Of a stretch of 48,553 nt of DNA, positions 33,935 through 42,523 are shown piece after piece. Origin of the DNA: Haloarcula japonica DSM 6131 (lineage in GTDB: Archaea; Halobacteriota; Halobacteria; Halobacteriales; Haloarculaceae); NCBI RefSeq assembly GCF_000336635.1, contig NZ_AOLY01000038.1, positions 10,168 to 58,720 of the forward strand, given 5' to 3'. How positions within the stretch are numbered: the stretch's first letter is position 1; the number at the start of each line of letters is the position of its first letter. Made by a program: the position numbers and the translations under genes. The notes beneath the pieces were generated by a model. It made no database searches. It was not told the origin of the DNA and saw nothing but the letters and a program-made list of their open reading frames with translations.

Positions 33935-34570
33935 ATGCCACACGCTGAACTCACGCTCACGATTCCGGATGAGATCTGGATCGGCGACATCTCGCGAGCG
34001 TACGACGACGCGACGTTTCGCATCCTGTCTGCACTCCCCGGCGAGGACTCCGGTGTCGGGCTAGCGGAGATCACATCGGACGACCTCCCGGCGGTTCTCC
34101 GTGATATCGAGGACCGCGAGTCAGTCACAACCCTCGAGATACTCTCTCATCGGGACGACAGCGCACTGGTTCAGTTCGAGACGTCGATGCCGCTCCTGCT
34201 CTTCCCGGTTCAAGGCTCGGGCGTCCCGCTTGAAATGCCGTTCACGCTGTCGGACGGCCAGGCCGTCTGGGAGATATCGGCACCACAGGAGCGGCTCTCC
34301 GAGCTCGGCGAGCAACTGGAGGAGTTCGGTATCTCCTTCAGCGTCGACCGCATCCAGCAACACCTCGAAACCGAGCAGGTGCTGACCGAGAGCCAACTGG
34401 AACTGGTCCAAGAGGCCATCGACGCGGGCTACTACGACACGCCCCGAGAGTGCTCGCTGACGGAACTGGCCGACCGCGTCGGTATCGCCAAGTCGACCTG
34501 CAGCGAGACGCTCCACCGCGCGGAGGAGCAGATCCTGAAACAGTTCGTCTCGGACCTCCCCGCGCGGTGA
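33935..34570 (+). CDS. Bat/DmsR-type HTH transcription regulator
   Basis: This 211-residue protein has an N-terminal sensor-like domain (residues about 1 to 150) with no cysteine motif and a C-terminal HTH_10 domain (about 150 to 205): LTESQLELVQEAIDAGYYDT, then LADRVGIAKSTCSETLHRA. This architecture is that of haloarchaeal Bat/DmsR regulators of anaerobic genes. It is divergent from the SRPBCC gene, and two operator palindromes precede it, suggesting autoregulation. The ATG at 33935 is preferred because the longer frame would place the operators inside the coding region. Confidence 0.82.
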   Translation: MPHAELTLTIPDEIWIGDISRAYDDATFRILSALPGEDSGVGLAEITSDDLPAVLRDIEDRESVTTLEILSHRDDSALVQFETSMPLLLFPVQGSGVPLEMPFTLSDGQAVWEISAPQERLSELGEQLEEFGISFSVDRIQQHLETEQVLTESQLELVQEAIDAGYYDTPRECSLTELADRVGIAKSTCSETLHRAEEQILKQFVSDLPAR

Positions 34571-34617
34571 GGGGAAGTCGAAGGGCGTAATACGCGCCTC
34601 TGTGAGAGGTACGACAT

Positions 34618-35181
34618 ATGAGTTCCGACGCGGTCGACGAGACGCACGAAAACGCCCGACAGGAGGTCATCGCGGTAGACGCCGACGACAACGAGGAGGG
34701 GCTGGTCAATCGACTCGATGCCCACACTGGCGACGGCGTTCGCCACCGCGCGTTCACCGCCCTGCTGTTCGACGAGGATGACCGGATTCTCCTCGCCCAG
34801 CGCGCGGCGAACAAGCGCCTCTGGGATACACACTGGGACGGCACCGTCGCCTCCCACCCCGTTCAGGGCCAGACACAGGTCGAAGCCACCGAGGAACGCC
34901 TCGAAGAGGAACTGGGTATCGACCCCTCGCAGTACCAGAACCTCCGCGTGACCGACCGGTTCGAGTACAAGCGCTATTACGAGAACGCCGGCCTGGAGTG
35001 GGAAGTGTGTGCAGTCCTACAGGCCACGCTGCACGACACCTCGCTCGATCCCAACCCCGAGGAGGTCGACGGCCTCATGTGGGTCCCCTACGAGCGACTC
35101 CGCGAACACCCCGAGTACTACCGTCAGTTGCGTCTCTGTCCCTGGTTCGAGATCGCGATGCGCCGCGACGAGGAGCGGTAA
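34618..35181 (+). CDS. idi: Type I isopentenyl-diphosphate isomerase-like NUDIX protein
   Basis: This 187-residue NUDIX protein resembles bacterial IDI-1, which converts isopentenyl to dimethylallyl diphosphate for archaeal lipids and carotenoids. Visible are the LLAQRAANKRLWDTHWDG segment, His80 in VASHP and the EWEVCAV glutamate motif near residue 125. The catalytic Cys (C67 in E. coli, motif VCGHP) is Ala here (A78 in VASHP). It may be a real isomerase with altered chemistry or a NUDIX hydrolase. It stands 47 bases after the HTH gene. Confidence 0.85.
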   Translation: MSSDAVDETHENARQEVIAVDADDNEEGLVNRLDAHTGDGVRHRAFTALLFDEDDRILLAQRAANKRLWDTHWDGTVASHPVQGQTQVEATEERLEEELGIDPSQYQNLRVTDRFEYKRYYENAGLEWEVCAVLQATLHDTSLDPNPEEVDGLMWVPYERLREHPEYYRQLRLCPWFEIAMRRDEER

Positions 35182-35268
35182 CGTCGGCGACCGCCAGCGG
35201 GGTCTCCGGCACCGCAGGGACGGCACCCCGACCCCCTTTCTTTTCGGCCCCGCCGCCTAACCCCGCGT

Positions 35269-35967
35269 ATGGACGTTCCGCTCTATGAGTCCCTCGACGG
35301 GCAGGTCGTACTCGTCACCGGTGCCACGCGCGGTATCGGGAAGGCAATCGCTGACGGACTGGTCGACCTCGACGCGACGGTGTACGCCGGCGCTCGCGAT
35401 ACCGACGACATCGACGCCGCGGACCGCCACGCGGTCGAACTCGACGTGACCGACGACGACGCTATGGTCGACGCGGTCGACCGCATCGAGCGCGAGCAGG
35501 GCCGGCTCGACGCCCTGGTCAACAACGCCGGCGTGATGGACTCCCGAGAGCCGCTCGACGAGATGCCGACCGACGTCATCGACCACACCCTCGACACGAA
35601 CCTCCGGGGAGCGGTCCTCATGACGAAGTACGCGCTCCCGCTGTTGCTGGCCGAGGAGGGCGGCCGCGTGGTCACCATGTCCTCCGGGCTGGGGGCCATC
35701 AGCGAGAGCCAGTCGGGCGGCACGCCGGCCTACCGCATCTCGAAGACGGGCGTCAACGGCCTGACCAAGTACCTCGACGGCGAGTATGCGGCCAACGGCC
35801 TCATCGCCAACTCGGTATGTCCGGGGTATGTTCAGACGGACATGACCGAGGGGAGCGCGCCACGAACGCCAGAGGAAGGGGCCGAGACGCCGGTCTGGCT
35901 CGCTCGCTTCCGGTCCGACGCGCCGAGCGGTCGGTTCTGGCGCGACAAGGCCGAGATCGAGTGGTAA
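35269..35967 (+). CDS. Short-chain dehydrogenase/reductase
   Basis: This 232-residue SDR has the cofactor motif VTGATRGIGKAIADGL near residue 16, the NNAG motif, catalytic Ser in MSSGLGAIS and the YxxxK pair in AYRISKTGVNGLTK. The protein is short at the C-terminus compared with most SDRs (about 250). The substrate is unknown. It is convergent with the histidine kinase that follows. Confidence 0.92.
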   Translation: MDVPLYESLDGQVVLVTGATRGIGKAIADGLVDLDATVYAGARDTDDIDAADRHAVELDVTDDDAMVDAVDRIEREQGRLDALVNNAGVMDSREPLDEMPTDVIDHTLDTNLRGAVLMTKYALPLLLAEEGGRVVTMSSGLGAISESQSGGTPAYRISKTGVNGLTKYLDGEYAANGLIANSVCPGYVQTDMTEGSAPRTPEEGAETPVWLARFRSDAPSGRFWRDKAEIEW

Positions 35968-35976
35968 CAGCAGCGA

Positions 35977-37716
35977 TCAATCAGCGTTCTCGCTGTGGGC
36001 CGTCGCTGGCTCGTCCGTCGCATGGACTGGCTCAGCCGCCGGCAGTTGCAGTTCCACAGTCGTTCCGGGCTCGTCCGTATCGGGGAACGACATCCGGCCG
36101 CCGAGGTTTCGGACGATCCAGTTGACGAGCCAGAGCCCGACGCCGGAGCCGTGTTTGAGCGGCGTTTCGGTCCCCGAGCGGATGACCTCGCGCTCGTGGT
36201 CAGTGATACCGGGACCGTTGTCGTGAACGGCTACACGGACGCCCGGCGTTCCGTCGGCCCGTGTCGCTGTAATCTCGACCACAACTGGGCCCTCATCGGT
36301 CGCCTGATGTTCGACGGCGTTCTCGACCAGTTCCTCCAGCGCGATGAGAACCGACGGACCGCCCCGTATCCAGAGATCATCCTCGCAGGTGAGCGTGATC
36401 GCCACGTCAGGGCGACGGTCCCGAGCATCGCTCACGACCGATTCTAGCAGCTGCTGAAGCGCTGTCGGGCTGTGCTGTTCAGTCTCCAGGGCCTCGGTGA
36501 CTCGGCCGATCTTGTTGCTGCGGGCGACGATGTCGTCGACTGTACTGATAATGCGGTCGAGTCGCTCGCGTTCGTCGGCGTCGGCCGTGTCCCGGAGCAG
36601 GTCCGCGTTCCCTTTGACGACGTTCATCTCGTTCCGGATATCGTGACGGAGCAAGCGGTTGAGCACGTCCAGCCGCTGTTCCCGCTGTCGGCGGTCTGTG
36701 ATATCTCGGAGGCTGATGAGGTGGCCCGAGACAACGCCGTACGCGCGGTACAGCGGTATCACGCGCACGTCGTAGTACCGGACGCTGCCCTCGTGTTCGA
36801 GGGTCGTCTCGGTCTGCGTTCGCTCACCGGGGCCGGGGACCGTCTCGGCGAGTGCCGGTAATGTATGCGGTAGCGAACGGCCCAGCAGCGCGTTCTGGTC
36901 ACCGTCGAACAGCGCTGTTGCGGTCGCGTTGATATCGACGATGCGGCGCTCGTCGTCGACAATGATGACCATATCATCCATTTCGGTAAAGATCGCTTCC
37001 CGGCCCAGTTCCCGGGTCACCGGTGCCACATCGAGCAGTTGTCCGCGGAGGATGGCGACTGAGAGGACGGCCCCAGACGCGACGTACCCGAGACTCGTCG
37101 GGTTGAACGGAATCGGTACCGCACCGAGCACAAACAGCGTCTGGACGACCGTCGGGACGGCGATGGCGAGCAACAATGCGACCCCCTGACCCTGAAACAC
37201 CTGGTTCGACCGGAACAGCATCCGCAACAGGAGGACACCGCCGGCGAGAATCAACAGCAGTATGTAGGACATGTGCCCCCAGTACATGACTCCGTACGCG
37301 GGAGCGAGGGCTACCGACGATGCGGAGACGGAGTGTGTCCCGTGGCCGGACCAGATGAGTTCGTGGGCGTGGTTCGACCACACGAGCGTGACAAACACCG
37401 CCGGTTCGACGAGCAACAGCGCTGTTCGGCGCTGCGTGAGCCAGTGTGGGTGTCCCGTGTACTCGATAACCGTTACGAGCCAGGCGACAGGGATGATTAC
37501 TGAGAGCGTCAACTGTGCCTGGACAAGCCGCTCCATGGTAGACAGCCCCGGCACAGCGAGCTCGATACCGTACGTCACGGCCCAGAGGCTCGCCGCAACG
37601 ACGAACACTGCCAGCGGTCCCGCGCCCGGCCGATCCCGGTGGAGCCACACCAGAAAGGCGACGCCCATACCGACAACACCCGACAATAAAACGACAGTAA
37701 GCGGCGACAGGACCAT
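35977..37716 (-). CDS. Membrane sensor histidine kinase (7TM-PAS-HisKA-HATPase)
   Basis: This 579-residue kinase has seven N-terminal hydrophobic helices (about residues 1 to 230, the histidine kinase N-terminal 7TM region), a PAS domain (about 245 to 345), then the phospho-acceptor segment RLLRHDIRNEMNVVKG (His near residue 355) and an HATPase domain with ELVENAVEH, DNGPGITD and GSGVGLWLVNW. No cognate response regulator is adjacent. It probably senses a membrane or external signal. Its start lies about 42 bases from the end of the neighbouring small membrane protein gene on the same strand. Confidence 0.92.
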   Translation of the reverse strand: MVLSPLTVVLLSGVVGMGVAFLVWLHRDRPGAGPLAVFVVAASLWAVTYGIELAVPGLSTMERLVQAQLTLSVIIPVAWLVTVIEYTGHPHWLTQRRTALLLVEPAVFVTLVWSNHAHELIWSGHGTHSVSASSVALAPAYGVMYWGHMSYILLLILAGGVLLLRMLFRSNQVFQGQGVALLLAIAVPTVVQTLFVLGAVPIPFNPTSLGYVASGAVLSVAILRGQLLDVAPVTRELGREAIFTEMDDMVIIVDDERRIVDINATATALFDGDQNALLGRSLPHTLPALAETVPGPGERTQTETTLEHEGSVRYYDVRVIPLYRAYGVVSGHLISLRDITDRRQREQRLDVLNRLLRHDIRNEMNVVKGNADLLRDTADADERERLDRIISTVDDIVARSNKIGRVTEALETEQHSPTALQQLLESVVSDARDRRPDVAITLTCEDDLWIRGGPSVLIALEELVENAVEHQATDEGPVVVEITATRADGTPGVRVAVHDNGPGITDHEREVIRSGTETPLKHGSGVGLWLVNWIVRNLGGRMSFPDTDEPGTTVELQLPAAEPVHATDEPATAHSENAD

Positions 37717-37758
37717 TCAGTAGCGTAGTAATGGCGTCCCTGATATAACTATTCTCGG

Positions 37759-38079
37759 TCACTTCGACTGCGAACGAACCGCGGACCACACGGCGAGGGC
37801 ACCGAGTACGAACGCCGGGACGAGCGGGAGCGTGAGATAGGCATCCCGGAGCGTGAGCCCGAAGCTACTGATAACGCTCTGGGCGGCCGGCAAGAGCAAA
37901 ATTGCGCCGGGAACGAAAAGGAACGCCACGCCGATCATTCCAACCAGAATCCAGCCGCTCGTTCCGAACTCGGGACCGTCGGCAGCTTCCGTGCCTGTCT
38001 CACTGTCCGCACGAGGGGCGTCTGCGGACTGTGGCTCCGTGTCAGGACGGTGGACGTAGCCGGACTCATCGTCAGCCAT
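37759..38079 (-). CDS. Small two-helix membrane protein with acidic N-terminus
   Basis: This 106-residue protein starts MADDESGYVHRPD, has an acidic disordered N-terminal half (about 42 residues), then two membrane helices (GWILVGMIGVAFLFVPGAIL and VPAFVLGALAVWSAV). I do not recognise the family. It is upstream of the histidine kinase on the same strand and may be co-transcribed with it. Confidence 0.65.
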   Translation of the reverse strand: MADDESGYVHRPDTEPQSADAPRADSETGTEAADGPEFGTSGWILVGMIGVAFLFVPGAILLLPAAQSVISSFGLTLRDAYLTLPLVPAFVLGALAVWSAVRSQSK

Positions 38080-38207
38080 CGACACGCCCCCCGTCGCGCC
38101 CGCTCGAACGGTGCGTCACGATGGGACGACCTCCAGTAATACCGACGGAACAACGTGGCTGCATATCTCGGAGTCAGGCAAGCGAGCGCAAAACGCTAAC
38201 GGTCCCG

Positions 38208-38372
38208 TTACTGCGACAGACTAGGGGCTTCCTGGCTTGAGATGTCACGCAGACTCAGCCGATGGCCGCTGTCGGAAGCGTGTGCGTCCCGCTGGCCCTC
38301 CGCGACCGACGAGTCTTCGTACAGTCCCTCAAACGCACATTCATGGCAGACGACGTGGTATCTCCCAACCAT
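38208..38372 (-). CDS. 54-residue haloarchaeal small protein with CHEC zinc-type motif
   Basis: This protein starts MVGRYHVVCHECAFEGLYED and has one Cys pair (CHEC) plus several His residues (residues 31 and 37), a half zinc-finger pattern. On the minus strand a TTAAAATATGG element lies about 27 bases before its ATG, giving a leaderless mRNA. It is divergent from the MogA-like gene. It is probably a metal-binding regulator or adaptor; function unknown. Confidence 0.65.
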   Translation of the reverse strand: MVGRYHVVCHECAFEGLYEDSSVAEGQRDAHASDSGHRLSLRDISSQEAPSLSQ

Positions 38373-38484
38373 ACATTTTTGTTCTTCACCCCATATTTTA
38401 AGACTATCGGTTTCAAATATTATACAGATTATAGTCGCGCAAACGGTCGTCAGGGTATTTATCCACCGCAACCGATGGGGGAGT

Positions 38485-39435
38485 ATGGTGGATTTCCAGT
38501 CCCGTGACACACGCCGGGGTTCGACTGACGGGGAAGACGACGAGACAGACGAGGGCGAGACGGGGGACGACGAGGAATCCGCAGCAACCGATACTGGTAC
38601 CGAGGCCACCACTTCAGAGCCAACCGAAGCAGCGGACACAGCACCGGAAAACGTCGACAGAGCAGCAAGTGAGGGTGACGGAACGGAGACTTCTGCGGGG
38701 GACGGTGACGATTCCACGTCGGAGCCTGAAGCTGATAGCGGCGTCGCAGAGCGAATCGACGAGGCAGCAAACCAAGGTACAGACAGCCAGCCAGCGGGTG
38801 AAACACAGAACTCCGGGGGCGTTGCTGAGCAGATACAGGAACCTGACGAGGACCCCCTCTCTGAGACACAGACAGGGACCCAACCGGCGGATACACCGCA
38901 GGAAACATCGGTTCAGGCAACGGATGAGACGAGAGCGCAGACAGTCACCCAGGACGACGCGCCGCAAGAACAGTCGGTGACCACCGCCGTCGTCACCGTC
39001 GGGACGGCAACCGAAGAAGGCGACCCGACGGGCGAGGCGGTGGAGACAGCACTCGAAGCGACCGGCCAGACGGTCACAGCCCGCGAACGCCTTCGAGGGG
39101 ACTACGACGGCATTCAGGAGGCCGTCGACAGGTTGGTCGGACGTGACGACGTGGAGACCGTCGTCACCGCGGGGGGACTCGGCGTCGCCCCGTCGGAGCA
39201 GACGCTCGAAGCGGTCCACCCGCTGTTCGAGAAAGCCCTGCCGGGATTCGAGGAGGTGTACCGGGGCCTCCTTTTCGAACAACAAGGGACGAGTGTCATC
39301 GCTGTCCGCGCAACGGCTGGCATCGCCGACGGGACGCCGGTGTTCTGCCTGCCCGCGGATCCGGCGGCGGCCAGTGTTGCCATCGACGAGATCATCGCGG
39401 CGGAAGCCCCGTCGCTCGTTGCTGACCTGTCCTGA
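38485..39435 (+). CDS. MoaB/MogA-like protein with long acidic N-terminal tail
   Basis: This 316-residue protein has a very acidic, Thr/Ser/Gln-rich, probably disordered N-terminal region (about residues 1 to 165) and a C-terminal MoCF_biosynth-like domain. The domain shows the strand VTTAVVTVGTATEEGDPTGE, the helix VETALEATG and the region VVTAGGLGVAPSEQTLEAV. The canonical MoaB/MogA motif TGGTG is changed to TAGGLG, and the conserved PGSP-like region reads LPADPAAA. It may be a divergent molybdopterin adenylylation protein or a non-enzymatic relative. The start at 38485 is preferred; upstream frames cross the promoter region. Confidence 0.7.
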   Translation: MVDFQSRDTRRGSTDGEDDETDEGETGDDEESAATDTGTEATTSEPTEAADTAPENVDRAASEGDGTETSAGDGDDSTSEPEADSGVAERIDEAANQGTDSQPAGETQNSGGVAEQIQEPDEDPLSETQTGTQPADTPQETSVQATDETRAQTVTQDDAPQEQSVTTAVVTVGTATEEGDPTGEAVETALEATGQTVTARERLRGDYDGIQEAVDRLVGRDDVETVVTAGGLGVAPSEQTLEAVHPLFEKALPGFEEVYRGLLFEQQGTSVIAVRATAGIADGTPVFCLPADPAAASVAIDEIIAAEAPSLVADLS

Positions 39436-39558
39436 TTACGGCCGACGGATTCGTGTTATCAGTCTTGTGTCCGTTTACCCGACTTAACGTGATATTTTGC
39501 CGGTTCGTTCCGGGCCGCCAATTTTTCTACAGCTAATGGGCTATTCTTCCGAATATCG

Positions 39559-39572
39559 ACCGTTTAAACGGT
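39559..39572. promoter_or_regulatory. 14-base perfect palindrome upstream of Tat-exported protein
   Basis: ACCGTTTAAACGGT is a perfect palindrome about 70 bases before the start at 39642, in a 206-base intergenic region with lower GC. It could be an operator for that gene; no other copy was noticed. Confidence 0.3.
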
Positions 39573-39641
39573 TAAATCGCTGTGAAAGGTCGTTAACTGC
39601 GTCCCCCATTGAAGTGGAGCCAGTCCACAGGATCAGGTGTC

Positions 39642-40607
39642 ATGTCCGATCGCAACGCGACACGACGCGGCGTACTCAAGGGTATCGGCGCGACAGCTGC
39701 GGCCGCACTGGGTGGGACGGCCCTCTCCGGTACGGTTGCGGCGGCCGGCCCCTGGGAATCCGTCGAGTCCCCGACTGGGAACACCCTCCACGATGTCGAA
39801 TACACGGCCGCGGGTGCGTACGCCGTGGCGGGTGGCGGCATCGTACTTGAACGAACCAGCACAGGCTGGCAGAAGGTCCTCGGTGGCGGCCCGACCGGCA
39901 ACGGGAACAGCCTCTACGGGGCCGACGTGACCGACGACGGGAAGGCCCTCTGGTTCGTCGGGGCCTCGGGCGCTATCGGCGAGTACGACGTGGAGTCGGG
40001 CGTGCTCACCAACCACAGCGCCCCGATGGACGTCACCAACAACTTCAACGACGTGTCCGTGACCGGTAACGCCGGCGAGGCGAACGTCTACGTCGCCGGC
40101 GACTCCGGGAAGATGTACTACAGCTTCGAGAACGGCGCGAGTCAGACGTGGGACTACACCACGCCCGGGTCCGGGTCGGCCATCAACGCCGTCGACTTCC
40201 ACGGCGTCCGCTCGGGCCACATCGTCGACGGGAACAAGAGCGTCTTCGTCACCGACGACGGTTCGACGTGGAACAAGATCGGCCTCGCCGACGCCAACGT
40301 CAACTTCTACGGCGTCGACTCCGACGGCCCGGATGACGTGTGGGTCTCCGGCGGCGGCGGCATGATCTTCCACTGGAACGGGTCCGAGTGGACGCCGACC
40401 GACACGGGCGACGCCGGCCTGCGCGACATCGAGGTCACCGACGACGACAGCACCGGCTACACGGTCGGTGGCGGCGGTAAGGTGTACAGTCTCGGCGGCG
40501 GCGACTGGACCCCGGAGGAGACGCCTGCGGGTGAGAATCTGAAAGCCGTCGTCCGCGGCGGCACCGACATCGCGGTCGGCTCGGGCGGAACTATCCTGGA
40601 GAAGTAG
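39642..40607 (+). CDS. Tat-exported beta-propeller-like protein
   Basis: This 321-residue protein has a twin-arginine signal (NATRRGVLKGIGATAAAALG) and a likely AxA cleavage site near residue 38. The mature part has repeated blocks of about 40 residues, with aromatic/Gly-Gly patterns such as DVTDDGKALWFVGASG, DVSVTGNAGEANVYVAGDSG and GPDDVWVSGGGGMIFHWNG. These resemble BNR/YCF48-like propeller blades. No catalytic motif is visible. It probably folds in the cytoplasm and is exported by Tat, as for many haloarchaeal secreted proteins. Confidence 0.82.
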   Translation: MSDRNATRRGVLKGIGATAAAALGGTALSGTVAAAGPWESVESPTGNTLHDVEYTAAGAYAVAGGGIVLERTSTGWQKVLGGGPTGNGNSLYGADVTDDGKALWFVGASGAIGEYDVESGVLTNHSAPMDVTNNFNDVSVTGNAGEANVYVAGDSGKMYYSFENGASQTWDYTTPGSGSAINAVDFHGVRSGHIVDGNKSVFVTDDGSTWNKIGLADANVNFYGVDSDGPDDVWVSGGGGMIFHWNGSEWTPTDTGDAGLRDIEVTDDDSTGYTVGGGGKVYSLGGGDWTPEETPAGENLKAVVRGGTDIAVGSGGTILEK

Positions 40608-40705
40608 GAACCGCCGCAGGTCCCTGGCTGGCTGCTCGTGCCCGCATCGAAAGACGGCCCGCTGGTGTGACGGGCCTGGTTTGCTGTCCGTTTATCCGAA
40701 GGCGT

Positions 40706-41215
40706 TCACTCCCGCTGGCGTTCGCACTCCGCAGCCCCATCCGCGGGGAGCCGCGCGTCCCGGTACGTCCCCTGGTGGAACGTTTCGGCGAGCCAGATTT
40801 TGTGTCCGTACTCGTTCCCGAGCCGCGCCGTTCCGGTGGAGACGAACTGCCGGGTCGAGGACTGTGAGTGGAGGTTGACGTGGCACTCCTGTAGCTCCCA
40901 GTAATCGTCGCCCGACGTCGTCCGGTCCCCCTGTTTGCGGAGATAGACGTGCGTTATATTCGGCAGGCAAATCGTCATCCGGTCGAGCTGGTCGGCCGCA
41001 GTCCGCGGGTCCTTCCCGCCGTAGAAGTTCGCGTACTGTCCGAAAGAGTAGGTCACGACGCTGCCTTCCTCCCAGTCGTCGAAGTTTTCGACGTTGAGCG
41101 CGAACTCGCGGCCGCCGACCGTGCCACAGACGCCGAGGTACACGTGGTCGTCGGTCCCCTCGTGTCTCCCGGACCCGGTCGTCAACGAGACGAAGACGCC
41201 GGCCAGTTCACTCAT
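40706..41215 (-). CDS. Hypothetical protein, PLAT/LH2-like pattern
   Basis: This 169-residue protein has no signal peptide. The pattern TGSGRHEGTDDHVYLGVCGT followed by GREFALNVENFDDWEEGSVV resembles a PLAT/LH2 beta-sandwich (G-T-D-x-x-V, then an E-x-G-S loop). A second strand-rich half (HVYLRKQGDRTTSGDDYWEL) follows. The similarity is weak and by eye. It is convergent with the Tat-exported gene; a separate promoter region lies between 41216 and 41468 (253 bases), where I see no other gene. Confidence 0.6.
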   Translation of the reverse strand: MSELAGVFVSLTTGSGRHEGTDDHVYLGVCGTVGGREFALNVENFDDWEEGSVVTYSFGQYANFYGGKDPRTAADQLDRMTICLPNITHVYLRKQGDRTTSGDDYWELQECHVNLHSQSSTRQFVSTGTARLGNEYGHKIWLAETFHQGTYRDARLPADGAAECERQRE

Positions 41216-41468
41216 CCGTGACGCCTCCCGTCCCGAGCTGTTCGTCCGCCGATACGGACCGCCGTCGTGGATACTGTTGGCTCATTGCCTCTCTCCTGTC
41301 TCCGGCGAGACATCGCAGATAGATCGGAAGTGCGCTTAATACCTAAAAATCGTTCATGATATATATCGACGACTCCCGCCAGTAGCCACGACATACCCCT
41401 GAACTCTCAGCCACATCGAATTGTCAGAGCGACACCGACGTTTTACCGGTGTGACGCGAACAGGCGGT

Positions 41469-42293
41469 ATGGACGAGATTCAGGTTCAGGGAACGTCGGT
41501 CCCCGCACTCGGCCTCGGAACATGGCAGTTGACCGGCCAGACCTGCCGCGAGACCGTCGAAGCGGCCCTGGAGATGGGCTACCGGCACGTCGACACGGCA
41601 CAGGCCTACGGCAACGAGCGACAGGTGGGCCTGGGGATGGAGGCCGCCGCAGTCGACCGCGAGGACGTGTTTCTGACGACGAAGCTCGACGGCTCCAACC
41701 GCGACGAACGGAGCGTCCGGCGGTCGACGCGGGAGAGCCTGAACAAGCTGGGAACGGACTACCTGGACCTCCTGCTCATCCACTGGCCGAACACCCCGTG
41801 GATGGCGTCGCTGTCGGAGACGCTCGGCGCGATGAACAACCTTGTCGAGGAGGGACTGGTCCGTCACATCGGCGTCAGCAACTTCTCACCGTCGCTGCTG
41901 GACGAGGCCCGAGAACTCTCCGCGGCCCCAATCCTCACCGATCAGGTGCAGTACCACCCTTACTGGGACCAGCGGAAACTGCTTGACTACTGCCGCATCC
42001 ACGACGTGCTCCTGACCGCCTACAGTCCGCTCGCCCGCGGCGGCGTCCTCGACGACCCCGCGCTTGTCCAGATCGGAAACAAGTACGCGAAGTCCCCGGC
42101 GCAGGTCGCCTTGCGGTGGCTCCTCCAGCAGGACGGCGTAGCCGCGATTCCGAAGGCATCCAGCCGCGACCATCTGGAAGCAAATATGGCTGTCTTCGAC
42201 TTCGAACTCACCGACGCGGAGATGGAGCGTATCCGGGACCCGTCGAAGATCAAAACCGGCGTGCAGTTCGTCCGGTCGCAGTTGCCGTTCTGA
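41469..42293 (+). CDS. Aldo/keto reductase
   Basis: This 274-residue AKR enzyme has the barrel start LGLGTWQLTGQ, the DTAQAYGNE motif with catalytic Asp and Tyr, the LLLIHWP motif with catalytic His, GVSNFSP and the NADPH-binding AIPKASSRDHLEAN. It reduces carbonyls with NADPH; the substrate is not clear. The start is the ATG at 41469 (MDEIQVQGT), which puts the family core at residue 6. Genes on both sides are separated by intergenic DNA, so it is likely monocistronic. Confidence 0.92.
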   Translation: MDEIQVQGTSVPALGLGTWQLTGQTCRETVEAALEMGYRHVDTAQAYGNERQVGLGMEAAAVDREDVFLTTKLDGSNRDERSVRRSTRESLNKLGTDYLDLLLIHWPNTPWMASLSETLGAMNNLVEEGLVRHIGVSNFSPSLLDEARELSAAPILTDQVQYHPYWDQRKLLDYCRIHDVLLTAYSPLARGGVLDDPALVQIGNKYAKSPAQVALRWLLQQDGVAAIPKASSRDHLEANMAVFDFELTDAEMERIRDPSKIKTGVQFVRSQLPF

Positions 42294-42523
42294 GCGGAAG
42301 CGCCAGTTCATATAGACTTGAAGTCCCGGCTTGTGGATTGTATTCGATTTGTCTGGACATACATCCTCTTCTTCAGATTATTTAACTATGTTTGTATCCT
42401 TTCCCGCCGCAAATATTACGAATCCCACAACTGCCATAAGCTGTCTCATCATAGCATTCGTGTGGTGCGTTACCACTAGAGTGCGGCGTTGGGACACACC
42501 GCTGAATCCACAGCGAGGCCACT

